DNA of 47,223 bases, taken from contig NZ_WNKU01000025.1 in assembly GCF_009720735.1 (NCBI RefSeq), positions 1-47,223 on the forward strand, given 5' to 3'. The DNA is from Heliobacterium mobile (GTDB lineage: Bacteria; Bacillota; Desulfitobacteriia; Heliobacteriales; Heliobacteriaceae). Made by a program: the position numbers and the translations under genes. Below are positions 24,834 through 33,900 of the stretch, piece by piece. A model generated the notes under the pieces. The model saw only the letters and a list, made by a program, of their open reading frames with translations, searched no databases and had not been told where the DNA came from. Every line of letters starts with the position of its first letter. The first letter of the stretch is position 1.

Positions 24834-24978
24834 AAGAAGGAGGTGAACGGCATATCGAATAGATTTCTTGAGGATGTCCTCCACGAAGTGCGGGGAATAA
24901 TCGGATTGTCGGTGCGGCGGTAGCTCTAACCATCTCGGCGGATACCGCGCTCCCATGGAAAGGATATGGACGTTAACG
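24834..24978 (+). other. Region between riboswitch terminator and first crcB
   Basis: AAGGAGG at 24838-24844 is a strong ribosome site. The nearest start is a GTG at 24843, overlapping it, with a 26-codon frame ending at a TAG near 24923. The peptide (MNGISNRFLEDVL, HEVRGIIGLSVRR) is unknown. GAGGA/TCCTC at 24872-24883 is a small palindrome. A leader peptide is possible but weakly supported. Confidence 0.3.
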
Positions 24979-25389
24979 ATGAATTATCTGTCAGTTGCGC
25001 TTGGCGGGTTTATCGGGGCCATTTTGCGTTACGAAATCGGACAATTCTTTTTGCCTGCCGTTCAAGAAGGCGGTGGATTCCCCTGGGGAACGCTCATGAT
25101 CAACCTTACGGGATGCTTTGCTTTATCTTTATTTCTTACTCTAACCTTAGAATTCATTTCAGTGGATCCGAACATTCGATTGGGTGTATCGACGGGATTT
25201 TTAGGCGCCTATACGACCTTCTCCACCTTTGCGTTAGAAAGCATCAAGCTACTGCAACAAACACAATACTGGGATTTTGGTATCTATCTTTTCTCTAGTG
25301 TTTTTCTGGGCATCGCCATGTCTGCCTTTGGATTATTTACCGCAAGGACGTTGGCGAACTATCAGAGAGGCAAAGCCAGCGCAAGCTGA
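24979..25389 (+). CDS. crcB: Fluoride ion channel, first copy
   Basis: This 136-residue CrcB/FluC protein exports fluoride as a dimer of four-helix subunits. It has the family N-terminus LSVALGGFIGAILRYEIG (residues about 4-21), WGTLMINLTGCF (about 37-48) and the sodium- and fluoride-site signature GFLGAYTTFSTFALES (about 73-88). Two more helices follow, with a basic tail ARTLANYQRGK. The ATG at 24979 is used because it agrees with the family start; AAAGGAT is upstream. An ATG at 24955 would add eight residues. The fluoride riboswitch ahead of it confirms the role. A second crcB follows, so a heterodimer is possible. Confidence 0.95.
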   Translation: MNYLSVALGGFIGAILRYEIGQFFLPAVQEGGGFPWGTLMINLTGCFALSLFLTLTLEFISVDPNIRLGVSTGFLGAYTTFSTFALESIKLLQQTQYWDFGIYLFSSVFLGIAMSAFGLFTARTLANYQRGKASAS

Positions 25390-25430
25390 GGAAATAGTGG
25401 GACGTCCCTCTATTTGATAGGAGATAATCT

Positions 25431-25799
25431 ATGGAGTTACTTATCATTGGAGTCGGGGGCATTGGCGGCGCATTAAGCCGTTATGCCATCGGGAAATACC
25501 TTGCACAAAAATCTTCTCTTTCGTTCCCCTTGGCCACCTTTTTGATCAATGTGACCGGGGCTTTTTTCCTTGGGTTATTAGCTACGAATATGGTAGCCGA
25601 TCCGGCGGGAAGCCTCATCGAGAAATATGGCTTTCAGGTCGGCTTTTTAGGAGCCTACACGACCTTCTCCACATTCACTTATGAATCGATCCGGCTAATG
25701 GAAGATGGCGAATGGTTGCATTTCTTCTTGTACACGGGCGGAAGTACGATCGCAGGCCTTCTCGCTTGTGCCTTGGGAATCAGCATAACCTTATGGTAA
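25431..25799 (+). CDS. crcB: Fluoride ion channel, second copy
   Basis: This 122-residue CrcB/FluC protein has LLIIGVGGIGGALSRYAIGKYL (residues 3-24), FPLATFLINVTGAF (about 32-45) and the same signature, GFLGAYTTFSTFTYES (about 71-86). It starts at the ATG after GATAGGAGATAATCT. It is about 40 bases behind the first copy and has lost neither the central TTFST nor the polar Asn, so both subunits look functional. In other Firmicutes such pairs form dual-topology or heterodimeric channels. It overlaps the next gene's possible ATG at its stop (ATGGTAA). Confidence 0.95.
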   Translation: MELLIIGVGGIGGALSRYAIGKYLAQKSSLSFPLATFLINVTGAFFLGLLATNMVADPAGSLIEKYGFQVGFLGAYTTFSTFTYESIRLMEDGEWLHFFLYTGGSTIAGLLACALGISITLW

Positions 25800-25807
25800 A
25801 GGAGTCG

Positions 25808-26140
25808 ATGAAGTTGTTAAAACCGGGTAAGGCGAAGTTGTTGAAAATATTTGTAGGTGAAACGGAGAAGTTTGAAAATACTTCTTTATATCATGCGATC
25901 CTGTTGAAGCTCAAAGAAAAGGGTTTGGCCGGAGTGACTGTTTCCCGAGGGGTGGAAAGCTTTGGGGCTGCAAACCGTATCCGTACGACTCGAATTCTTG
26001 ATTTATCAGCTGATTTACCGATGATCATCGAGGCTGTCGATACCAGCGAAAACATTGAGCAGGTTTTACCCGAAATATCGGCGATGGTCAAAAAGGGATT
26101 GGTCATCACTTTCGATGTCGATGTGATCAAGCAAGGGTGA
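25808..26140 (+). CDS. DUF190 family protein
   Basis: This protein of 110 residues belongs to DUF190, a small ferredoxin-like, PII-like fold. Diagnostic features are KLLKIFVGETEKFENTSLYHAIL (about residues 9-31), LKEKGLAGVTVSRGVESFGAANRIRTTRILDLS and the C-terminal LPMIIEAVDT. The family is often encoded beside crcB genes, and the sequence places it in the fluoride operon. It may bind a small ligand or regulate the channels, but the role is unknown. The ribosome site AAGGAG (25799-25804) is only three bases from the ATG at 25808. TTG at 25814 would be better spaced; ATG at 25793 overlaps the crcB stop. It is read under the same riboswitch. Confidence 0.85.
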   Translation: MKLLKPGKAKLLKIFVGETEKFENTSLYHAILLKLKEKGLAGVTVSRGVESFGAANRIRTTRILDLSADLPMIIEAVDTSENIEQVLPEISAMVKKGLVITFDVDVIKQG

Positions 26141-26231
26141 GCTTACCCAGCTACCCTGCCGAAGCGCCAAAATATTTTTTTCATGGATAATTCCTATCGT
26201 CCACATCGATGTTCACGGTGAAGTGAAACAC

Positions 26232-26276
26232 AAAAACCGTTGTTCCTCAAACAGTCTTGAAGAACAACGGTTTTTT
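26232..26276 (+). terminator. Terminator of the crcB operon
   Basis: AAAAACCGTTGTTC (26232-26245) pairs with GAACAACGGTTTTT (26262-26275); a T run follows. Confidence 0.9.
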
Positions 26277-26346
26277 GCGATCGTTTCTTAACCCTATAGA
26301 ACCGAAAGTATCCCACACAGGGGTACTTTGGATAATACAAGCTGAT

Positions 26347-26375
26347 TTGTTAAAATAAGTTTGTTATGATAAGAT
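26347..26375 (+). promoter_or_regulatory. Promoter of the amylase gene
   Basis: -35 TTGTTA (26347-26352), a 17-base spacer and -10 TAAGAT (26370-26375), about 50 bases before the amylase start. Confidence 0.55.
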
Positions 26376-26424
26376 CGAAAATGAGGAACTCCGTTGAGTT
26401 CAATTTCGGAAAGGTGGATGGGCA

Positions 26425-28311
26425 ATGTCGATTCTCTCCGAACAGGCATTTCCACGCAGCGTCCGTGATGTCAAATTAACTCCACGGGGACAGGTCTTTC
26501 CTAGCCCAACAACTTGGCGAGATCAAGTCGTTTATTTCCTACTCCCCGATCGCTTTAGCGATAACCAGGAAAAAAGCCGACCCCTCTTCGACTATCAACA
26601 GCCTGAGCAATTTCGAAACTTAGACAAAAAAGTATGGATGGCATCAGGCCAACGTTTCCAGGGTGGGACACTCCGAGGAATAGTAGGAAAACTAGACTAT
26701 CTAAAAAAGCTCGGTGTCACCACGCTGTGGTTAGGTCCCATCTGGCGCCAGCGACCAGATCTTCAGACGTACCATGGTTATGGTATTCAGAACTTTCTGG
26801 ATGTAGACCCCCGCTTTGGAACTCGTCAGGATTTGCGCGACTTGGTAGATGGTGCCCATGAACGGGGCATGTATGTGCTGCTCGATATCATCTATAACCA
26901 CACGGGAAATAACTGGTTCTATGCCGATGAAAATGAACAGCCTGTCGATACACGCCCCTATCGTTATTCACCGCCTTACCCTTTCCACGGCTGGCGATCG
27001 GCGACGGGTCAAAGCGTCCAAGAGATCGCTCAAGTGGATGACGGAGTCTGGCCAATAGAGTTCCAAAATTTAGATATCTATCACAGAGCCGGTTCCATCG
27101 GCCACTGGGATCCGGAGTCATGGGAAAACCCGATGCACCCGCAAACAGAGTTTCGCCGGGGAGACTTTTTCGACCTAAAAGACCTCGCCCTGGAAACAAA
27201 CATCATAGAGACCATTATCAAAGTATACCGTTACTGGATTGCGGTGAGTGACTGTGACGGCTTTCGGATCGATACGGTGAAACACGTCCCCTGGGAAGTT
27301 TCTCGCTGTTTTTGTGGAGCTATCCGAGAATATGCCGAGTCGATCGGCAAAGAGAATTTTCTGCTTCTGGGTGAAGTGACCGGTGGGGCAGAAATGGAAC
27401 GCAACTATCTGGAGGTTTTTGGCCGCAACATCGATGCCACCTTGGATATCGGCGACCCGGCTCGCCGGCTCACAGGGATGGTCAAGGGACTTTATGAGCC
27501 GAGCACTTTTTTTGACCAGTTTGGTGGTCACGATATTCTAGGCAGCCATCGTGAAACGGGCCGCTATCATGTTTCTATTCTAGACGACCATGATATGGTA
27601 GGCAGAGATGGGAAATATCGTTTTTCCGCCCATGTCGATATTCCGAAACGATTTGAGCAGGTTGCACACGCTGTAGGTGTCCAATTGACCACCCTCGGCA
27701 TCCCCTGTATCTACTATGGCACCGAGCAAGGCTTTGATGGCAATCAGGATCAACACGATGTGCGGTTTGAGCCGTTTGGCGGTGAGGATCGTTACATCCG
27801 GGAATCGATGTTTGGCAGTACTTTTGGAGCCTTTGAGACCAGTGGTTGCCACTTTTTCAATGAAAACCACCCGTCGTACCTGCGAATCGCCGCCATCGCC
27901 CGTATTCGCAACCGCTCCGACCGGGTCGGCAAAACATTGCGACGCGGACGACAATACTTGCGAGATACATCCTTACTGGATCAAGACTTCACCGTTCCTA
28001 GACGGGGCGAACTGATAGGCTGGTCGCGAATACTCTTTGATTGTGAAGTGCTCATCACCCTTAACACCCATGGAACAGAGAGCCGCGGCGCCTGGGTGAT
28101 CGTCGATTCCGATCTCCATCCAAAAGGAAGTACAATGTCCATTCTTTACAAAGGGGACTGGAGCGACGAAAATCTACAGAATCCACCGCAAGATCAAAGG
28201 CTTACCGTTTCTGAGCATAAAGGCCGATGCGCCTTATGGATAGAACTGCCACCGGCGGGCATGGCGATTTTTGCGTCGGAAGTCCTGTCCATCGCAGCAG
28301 GCGGAATGTAA
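26425..28311 (+). CDS. GH13 alpha-amylase family glycosidase
   Basis: This 628-residue alpha-amylase superfamily enzyme acts on alpha-1,4 glucans or related sugars. Conserved regions of the (beta/alpha)8 barrel are visible. Region I is VLLDIIYNHTG (about 152-162). Region II is DGFRIDTVKH with nucleophile D283. Region III is LLLGEV with acid/base E317. Region IV is LDDHD with D390. VVYFLLPDRFSD at 37-48 is the usual barrel entry. There is no signal peptide, so it is cytoplasmic. The C-terminal 110 residues form a beta domain with an aliphatic end. The ATG follows AAAGGTGG. It stands alone, with no maltose transporter or glycogen gene nearby. Substrate specificity (cyclodextrin, maltodextrin, glycogen) cannot be read. 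Confidence 0.9.
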   Translation: MSILSEQAFPRSVRDVKLTPRGQVFPSPTTWRDQVVYFLLPDRFSDNQEKSRPLFDYQQPEQFRNLDKKVWMASGQRFQGGTLRGIVGKLDYLKKLGVTTLWLGPIWRQRPDLQTYHGYGIQNFLDVDPRFGTRQDLRDLVDGAHERGMYVLLDIIYNHTGNNWFYADENEQPVDTRPYRYSPPYPFHGWRSATGQSVQEIAQVDDGVWPIEFQNLDIYHRAGSIGHWDPESWENPMHPQTEFRRGDFFDLKDLALETNIIETIIKVYRYWIAVSDCDGFRIDTVKHVPWEVSRCFCGAIREYAESIGKENFLLLGEVTGGAEMERNYLEVFGRNIDATLDIGDPARRLTGMVKGLYEPSTFFDQFGGHDILGSHRETGRYHVSILDDHDMVGRDGKYRFSAHVDIPKRFEQVAHAVGVQLTTLGIPCIYYGTEQGFDGNQDQHDVRFEPFGGEDRYIRESMFGSTFGAFETSGCHFFNENHPSYLRIAAIARIRNRSDRVGKTLRRGRQYLRDTSLLDQDFTVPRRGELIGWSRILFDCEVLITLNTHGTESRGAWVIVDSDLHPKGSTMSILYKGDWSDENLQNPPQDQRLTVSEHKGRCALWIELPPAGMAIFASEVLSIAAGGM

Positions 28312-28383
28312 CCATCGATGTCCGGGCATCCGAGTACATCACGATATTGCTAATTCTGGAGCGTAGCCATTGCGCATCCTTTG

Positions 28384-28512
28384 TTACATTCTAAACTCTG
28401 TCATTACCTGTTCTAATACTAAAGCCACCTGATTTAATTGCTTCGCCGCCGACGCCAACTCAGCCATGGATTTAGCCAGTTTTTGCACAGATGATGCACC
28501 TTCGCTGACCAT
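28384..28512 (-). pseudogene. C-terminal remnant of a chemotaxis transducer (MCP)
   Basis: A 42-codon frame on the minus strand reads like the end of an MCP signalling helix. It has SEGASSVQKLAKSMAELASAAKQ, then LNQVALVLEQVMTEF, with the heptad spacing and the AxELxxLxxxFRx ending of transducers. There is no ribosome binding site before its ATG and no sensory or hairpin-tip region upstream. It is therefore probably the last fragment of a deleted MCP gene. An intact soluble transducer is at 13748-14596. Confidence 0.65.
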
Positions 28513-28633
28513 ACAAAAAGGACACTACTATTATGTAACTAAATCAGTTATAATTAGAGCTAAATGAAAAGCTTCACAACTTGAATCGAATTATGATATC
28601 TTGCAATAAGCAAAGAAGGAGGCGTTTTAGATC

Positions 28634-29896
28634 ATGAAGAAACCTCGCGTCGTTATTTTGGGTTCCGGGTATGCCGGAATTCTCACCACCGTTCGATTAC
28701 AACGCCTTCTTCATAGACATGAAGCTGAAATTGTTCTGGTCAACAAACATAACTACCACTACATGACCACTTGGCTCCATGAAACAGCGGCCGGCACAGG
28801 GGACGATAACATCATTACCATCGATATCGACAGTGTGTTCGATACAAATCGAGTTCGTTTCATCAAGGATACGGTCGTCGATATTCAAAAAGACGCTCAA
28901 CTGGTCATCTTGGAAAATGGAGATCCGCTCGCCTATGACTATCTGGTTGTGGGCCTTGGATATGAACCGGCTACATACGGCATACCAGGCATCGCTGAGT
29001 ATTCCCATACTATCCGAAGCATCAACAGCGCTCGTGAGATTCGCACTATAATCGAGAATCGTTTTGCTGAATACGCGATGCGAAAAGACCATCCAGAACG
29101 GCTTATCTTTGTGGTCGGTGGTGCAGGATTTACCGGTATTGAATTTGTTGGCGAATTGGCGGAACGAATCCCCCAGCTTTGCACTCGATTCGGCATTCAT
29201 CCCGATCAGGTTCGCCTTTTGAATGTAGAAGGTGCTCCATCCATTCTTGCGGGATTTGACGAGAGCATTGCCACGTACACTCAGTCATCGTTGGAACAGA
29301 TGGGCGTAGAGTTTCGACTTTCGACCAAGATTAAATCCGTCGGTCCCGAGCATGTTACCCTCCTTTCCGAACGGGGAGAGGAGACGCTTGCAGCCATGGT
29401 GATCTGGACGGGAGGAATTCAAGGGAATACCGTTGTCTGTGATACGGTCTTCGAAGCGGATCGGGGACGGATTCCCGCCGACGAATTCTTACGGATTCCC
29501 GGCTACACCAACGCTTTTGTCATTGGCGACTGTTCCTCTTTCTTAAACAAGAAGACGGGGCGTCCTTACCCGCCTACGGCACAAATCGCCATTTTGCAGT
29601 CCAAAACCTGCGCCGATAACGTAGCTGCCTTGGTACAGGGTAAGCGAACATTAAAACCCTTTGACCCCTTTATGAAGGGAGCCGTCACCTCTATCGGAAA
29701 GCACGACGCAGCCGGTGTGGTCTTTGGAATCAAGCTAAAAGGTAAATTGGCTGTGTTTATGAAAGCGTTGATTGACGTTCGCTATTTATGGATGCTGGGC
29801 GGATTGAAGCTGGTCTTTACCAAAGGAAAAATTGCCGAGTTCCTTGCTTCTTCTAAATCGACAATGGAACCCCACGTATCTTCGAACAAAAAGTAG
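28634..29896 (+). CDS. ndh: Type II NADH dehydrogenase (FAD)
   Basis: This 420-residue NDH-2-type flavoprotein transfers electrons from NADH to membrane quinone without pumping protons. It has FAD-binding VVILGSGYAG (6-15), the NAD-binding VVGGAGFTGIEFVGELAER (about 159-177) and the second FAD motif FVIGDCSSF (about 296-304). PPTAQIAILQSKTCADN follows. The C-terminal part, residues 350-405, contains a hydrophobic and basic region that usually makes membrane contact. The ATG at 28634 follows AAGGAGG by about 11 bases. It is a single-gene unit with a terminator. A sulfide:quinone oxidoreductase would lack GAGFTGIE and carry redox cysteines. Confidence 0.92.
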   Translation: MKKPRVVILGSGYAGILTTVRLQRLLHRHEAEIVLVNKHNYHYMTTWLHETAAGTGDDNIITIDIDSVFDTNRVRFIKDTVVDIQKDAQLVILENGDPLAYDYLVVGLGYEPATYGIPGIAEYSHTIRSINSAREIRTIIENRFAEYAMRKDHPERLIFVVGGAGFTGIEFVGELAERIPQLCTRFGIHPDQVRLLNVEGAPSILAGFDESIATYTQSSLEQMGVEFRLSTKIKSVGPEHVTLLSERGEETLAAMVIWTGGIQGNTVVCDTVFEADRGRIPADEFLRIPGYTNAFVIGDCSSFLNKKTGRPYPPTAQIAILQSKTCADNVAALVQGKRTLKPFDPFMKGAVTSIGKHDAAGVVFGIKLKGKLAVFMKALIDVRYLWMLGGLKLVFTKGKIAEFLASSKSTMEPHVSSNKK

Positions 29897-29923
29897 ACCT
29901 CCCGGTACGGTCTACTGCAATAA

Positions 29924-29956
29924 ATGCCCTCACTTTATGTCAGGGCATCTTTTTTG
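29924..29956 (+). terminator. Terminator of the NDH-2 gene
   Basis: ATGCCCT pairs with AGGGCAT around an 11-base loop, followed by CTTTTTT. A smaller TAGAC/GTCTA hairpin lies just before it. Confidence 0.88.
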
Positions 29957-30082
29957 TGTTGTAACGGTGATAACGGACAAGTGGGCCTTTACGATGTTTT
30001 CGCTATGCTGTCACGAATGACAAGCTCTCCTTTTACCATCGTTAACGTAGCCCCTTTGTTCGAAGACGGTTTAACGGAAACT

Positions 30083-30118
30083 AAAAAACCGTCGCCCTTA
30101 ATTTGATGGCAACGGTTT
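30083..30118 (-). terminator. Terminator of tRNA-Ser(UGA)
   Basis: On the minus strand AACCGTTGCC pairs with GGCGACGGTT (one mismatch pair) and is followed by TTTTTAG. It lies 94 bases downstream of the tRNA. Confidence 0.7.
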
Positions 30119-30211
30119 AACGTCTTCCCTTTACATTTTTAACGTGGTTTCTGAGACCTTTTCGCGACCTCATTACAGCTAAGAACGCATATTGACGGGC
30201 TATGTAAGCAA

Positions 30212-30301
30212 TGGCGGAGAGGGTGGGATTCGAACCCACGGAAGCCTCACGACTTCAACGGTTTTCAAGACCGCCTCCTTCAACCGCTCGGACACCTCTC
30301 C
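30212..30301 (-). tRNA. tRNA-Ser(UGA)
   Basis: The 90-base gene has acceptor GGAGAGG/CCTCTCC, discriminator G and encoded CCA. Anticodon loop CTTGAAA gives anticodon UGA (codons UCN). The long variable arm is present. Its acceptor and T arms match those of tRNA-Ser(CGA) at 11188-11279. Confidence 0.97.
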
Positions 30302-30391
30302 ATCACTATTCACTCCCCTTGCGGGGACAACAAATAATATAGCACACTCCGTCTGGAAAATCAATAAGGGTAGTTTATTCCAACGCGACTT

Positions 30392-30421
30392 CGAGGAAGG
30401 GACCTATTTAGCCCCTTCCTC
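30392..30421. repeat. Inverted repeat downstream of the RidA-like gene
   Basis: GAGGAAGGG pairs with CCCTTCCTC around an 11-base loop. There is no T run on either side, so it may act as a weak terminator or RNA 3' end stabiliser for the leftward operon. Confidence 0.45.
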
Positions 30422-30472
30422 CCTTATCCCCTAAACCCAAATAACAATCTTAAAAGGTGCGAAGTTCTACTA

Positions 30473-30958
30473 CTACATCGCCACTTCCACGATAACCTCC
30501 ACCTCAACCGGCGCATTCATCGGTAGTTCAACCACGCCCACGGCCGATCGGGCATGCTCCCCCTGGGAACCGAAGATTTGGCTGAAGAGTTCAGAGGCGC
30601 CGTTGATGACAGCAGGCTGGTTGGTAAATCCGGGAGCACAGTTCACGTAGCCGGTCACCTTGACGATGCGGACAATTCGATCGAGGTCTCCGATGACTGA
30701 CTTGATAGCCGCTAAGCAGTTGAGGGCGCAGATGCGGGCAGCGATATATCCGTCCTCCATCGATAAGGTATCACCCAGTTTTCCATGGTAGGCCAACACG
30801 CCGTTGATAAAAGGCAGTTGTCCCGCCGTAAAGACCAGGTTGCCTGTGGCTACGGCCGGGACATAAGCCGCTACCGGTTTGACGAGGTCGGGCAAGGGAA
30901 ATCCCATCTTGTTCAACCGTTTTTCGACGGACTCTTCCGATGGAAGTACTACCAGCAT
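30473..30958 (-). CDS. RidA/YjgF-family protein
   Basis: This 161-residue member of the RidA superfamily belongs to the larger, YjgF-YabJ-like subgroup. It has GNLVFTAGQLPFINGVLAYHGKLGD, then AARICALNCLAAIKSVIGDLDRIVRIVKVTGYVNCAPGF. GASELFSQIFGSQGEHARSAVGVVELPMNAPVEVEVIVE follows. The conserved Arg in ARSAVG, which binds substrate carboxylates, is present. RidA proteins deaminate reactive enamines and imines made by PLP enzymes. This subgroup lacks a known substrate. The ATG at 30958 follows AAGGAG by nine bases; ATG at 30967 overlaps that site. It begins 19 bases after the GGDEF gene stops, so the two may be co-transcribed. Confidence 0.85.
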   Translation of the reverse strand: MLVVLPSEESVEKRLNKMGFPLPDLVKPVAAYVPAVATGNLVFTAGQLPFINGVLAYHGKLGDTLSMEDGYIAARICALNCLAAIKSVIGDLDRIVRIVKVTGYVNCAPGFTNQPAVINGASELFSQIFGSQGEHARSAVGVVELPMNAPVEVEVIVEVAM

Positions 30959-30977
30959 TGCCGCCATCTCCTTCCGC

Positions 30978-33900
30978 TTATTGCTTAGTGACCTTGAGTT
31001 TTCGAGGCTCGTCATCCTTCTTTTCCGGTGCTTTCTGAAACCCAGCTACCCGATTTTTCCCTAACCGTTTCGCTTCATAGAGGGCCACATCCGCCCTCTG
31101 AATGAGCTTATCGATCGTCTTGCCGTCTTGCGGGAAGGCGGCCACACCGATGCTCAAGGTGACATACTCCAAGTGACCGTCACCGATATCGATAGGTGTT
31201 TGTTCGATCCGCCGGCGGATGCGCTCCGCGATGGTCATCGCCATTTCTTTGTTCACATGGTTTAGAACGATCGTCACTTCTTCTCCGCCAAAGCGGACCG
31301 CGATGTCCCCTTCCCGGAGGCAGTTTTTGACGTTGGCGGCGACCATGCGCAAAGCGTTATCGCCAGCGTCATGACCGTACGTGTCATTGAACTTCTTGAA
31401 CTGATCGATGTCTGACATCAAGAGGCAGAAGCTCTCGTTCCGTTCCCTAGCTTGAATCAGCATGCTTTCGAGGACTTGTTCCAGGTACCGGCGGTTGTGA
31501 AGTCCCGTGAGAGGGTCGATGAGGGACAGTCGACGGTTGTGTTCGATGAGCCGCATGTTACTGATGGTAGGTGCCGCCAAGGCTAACAGGCCTCGGATCA
31601 TGCGGACCGATTGTTCGTCAAAAAAGCCCGGCATTTTGCTATAGATGTGCAAAATCCCGACGACCTGGCCGCCGACACTTAAGTTCGTGCAGAAATAGCT
31701 TCCCGATTCGGACCGCATGGCTTGGCAAGGGCAGCCATACTCCATCAGCGCATCTTTAACAACTAAATCTACACCGGATACATAGGCCTTGCACCAGTTC
31801 AGGTTGTGTTCGTTATTTCGGTGCAGGATGAGTCCTTCTTCCACCCAGTGAATCAGCATCTGGGGATTGTCTCCACCTGCCACAGCTCGCAGCATGACGG
31901 CATCAATGCGCCCGTTTCCACGGCGAAGACGACGCAGGTAATGTTCCAAGATGCTGTACACTTCTTCCTCCGTCATCGCTCGGGTCAAATCGAGGGAGCA
32001 GGCGAGCAGCACTTCTTCTTGACGCTTACTTTCCATATATTCCGTGAGATCGGTAAAGGTCACGATGATCGATTCGACCGTACCGTCTTCACCAAAAGTG
32101 GGTGTCTGGTTCAATATGCCCCAGTGTGTTTTTTCGCCACGGACGATACCGATGACTCGATCTTTGACAGGGGACTTATGTCGATTTCGCTGAAATGAGG
32201 CTAATTTGTCTGTGGAAATTTGGTTCCCGTCTTTATCCAAAAAGGTGCATTCAATCGCAGAAATGGGAATCGGCATGGGGATCTCTCCCGTGATTTGGAG
32301 AATTCCTCTGGCAGCTGGATTCAGATTGAGTATGTTATCCGACGGATCCAGCAGCACGACCGCCTCAGTGAGGTTTTCAAAGAGCGTGCGGAACTTTTTC
32401 TCGGACCGGCGAATTTCCATCTCTTTTAGTTTGCTCGCCGTAACATCATAGTAGGTCAAAACTACAAAACGCTGTCTGGGAATCGGCACGGCACTCGCCA
32501 TGAGCCACATGGTCCGACCATCATCACGGAAGGTAATCTGCAAGATACGATCATGGATCGCCTGACCTGATTCGAGTACGGTCCCGACAAACAACTTTTC
32601 TAACGATACTCGCCCGCCCTGTTCGTCATAAATTCCCGCGTACTTCTCCCAGTTAAGCGCATTGCGAAGTTGGGCACTTTTCTCGGTTAAACCCAAGATA
32701 TCCAAGGCCCGTTGGTTATGTTCCAACACTTTTCCCGCTCCGTCGAGGATCAGCATCCCCTCCCGGGAAGCGTTGAAGATCGTCTGGATGCGCTCTTTTT
32801 CCGCATGTAGGGCATCCTGCGCCGTAGCGAGTTCCGTAATGTCCCGGTAGATGATCCGGATGCGAGGTTCCCCTCGGAAATCCCGGTACATCTGATAAGC
32901 CAGCAAAAGATGCTTGGCGCCGGAAGAGGGTAACGATGTCACACCGGTAACGCCGTCCCGTGCGGTCTGTTCCCGGAAGTCTTTGAACATTCGCTCTGCC
33001 GCCTCAGGAGCTAGCAGACTAGGAAATTCACGGCCCAATGCTTCCGAGTACGTTTCAAACCCTAGCAGGCGGGCCCCGGCGGGATTCATCCAGAGCACCC
33101 GGTAGCTGTGACCGTCTATTTCGGCCACCCCTTCATCGATCATGGTGAGGACTTTGCGCGAACGCATCACCTCTCCCTGCATGAAGGAATGATAGGTGTT
33201 TTTTACGGCTTGTACGATTTGATTATTGTCGATCATTCCGCCGATCCGTCCGTCTCGGTTCCGAACTAAGAGACGACGGATGCGATGCTGCTCCATATAT
33301 CGGGCCACATCAAAAATGGTCATGTTTTGGGAAATCGTCATGGGCGACGGGCTCATCACCTGGACAACGGGGCTTTGCAAATCCAAGCCACTGCGGGTAA
33401 ACCGGACTACATCCCGTTCCGTCAAGATGCCCACTGTTTTTCCCTGCTGGTCGATGAGCAGACAACCCAGACGCTCTTCACTCATCTTGGCAAAAGCGCC
33501 GCCGATCGTGGTGGCCACATCGACCCGGTGCAAATCAGTCGTCATACAGTCCTGAACCGTGAGCGGCTTTTTGAAAAAATCTTCTTCCAGTTTACGGACG
33601 ATATCGGTATAGGTGACGATGCCCTTCGCTCGGGGAATGCCTTCTTCACCAGCGCGGACCGGTAGAGAATTCTTTCGAGGTTTCGGCCCCGGGCCAGAGT
33701 CCTGTTCCGGTTCAAACAGAGTTTCTCGGCGCTCTTGCTCGTCGGCTTCGGTGACGACAAGGTGACGGACACCTTCTTGCTCCATTACAAACAACACTTC
33801 ATCGAGGACGGCCGTCTCTGGCAAATGAACGAGCCGACTAGTCATCACACTTTCCGCTGTTGTGTTACGGAGATCGACGCCAGATGCGACAAGCCGGACC

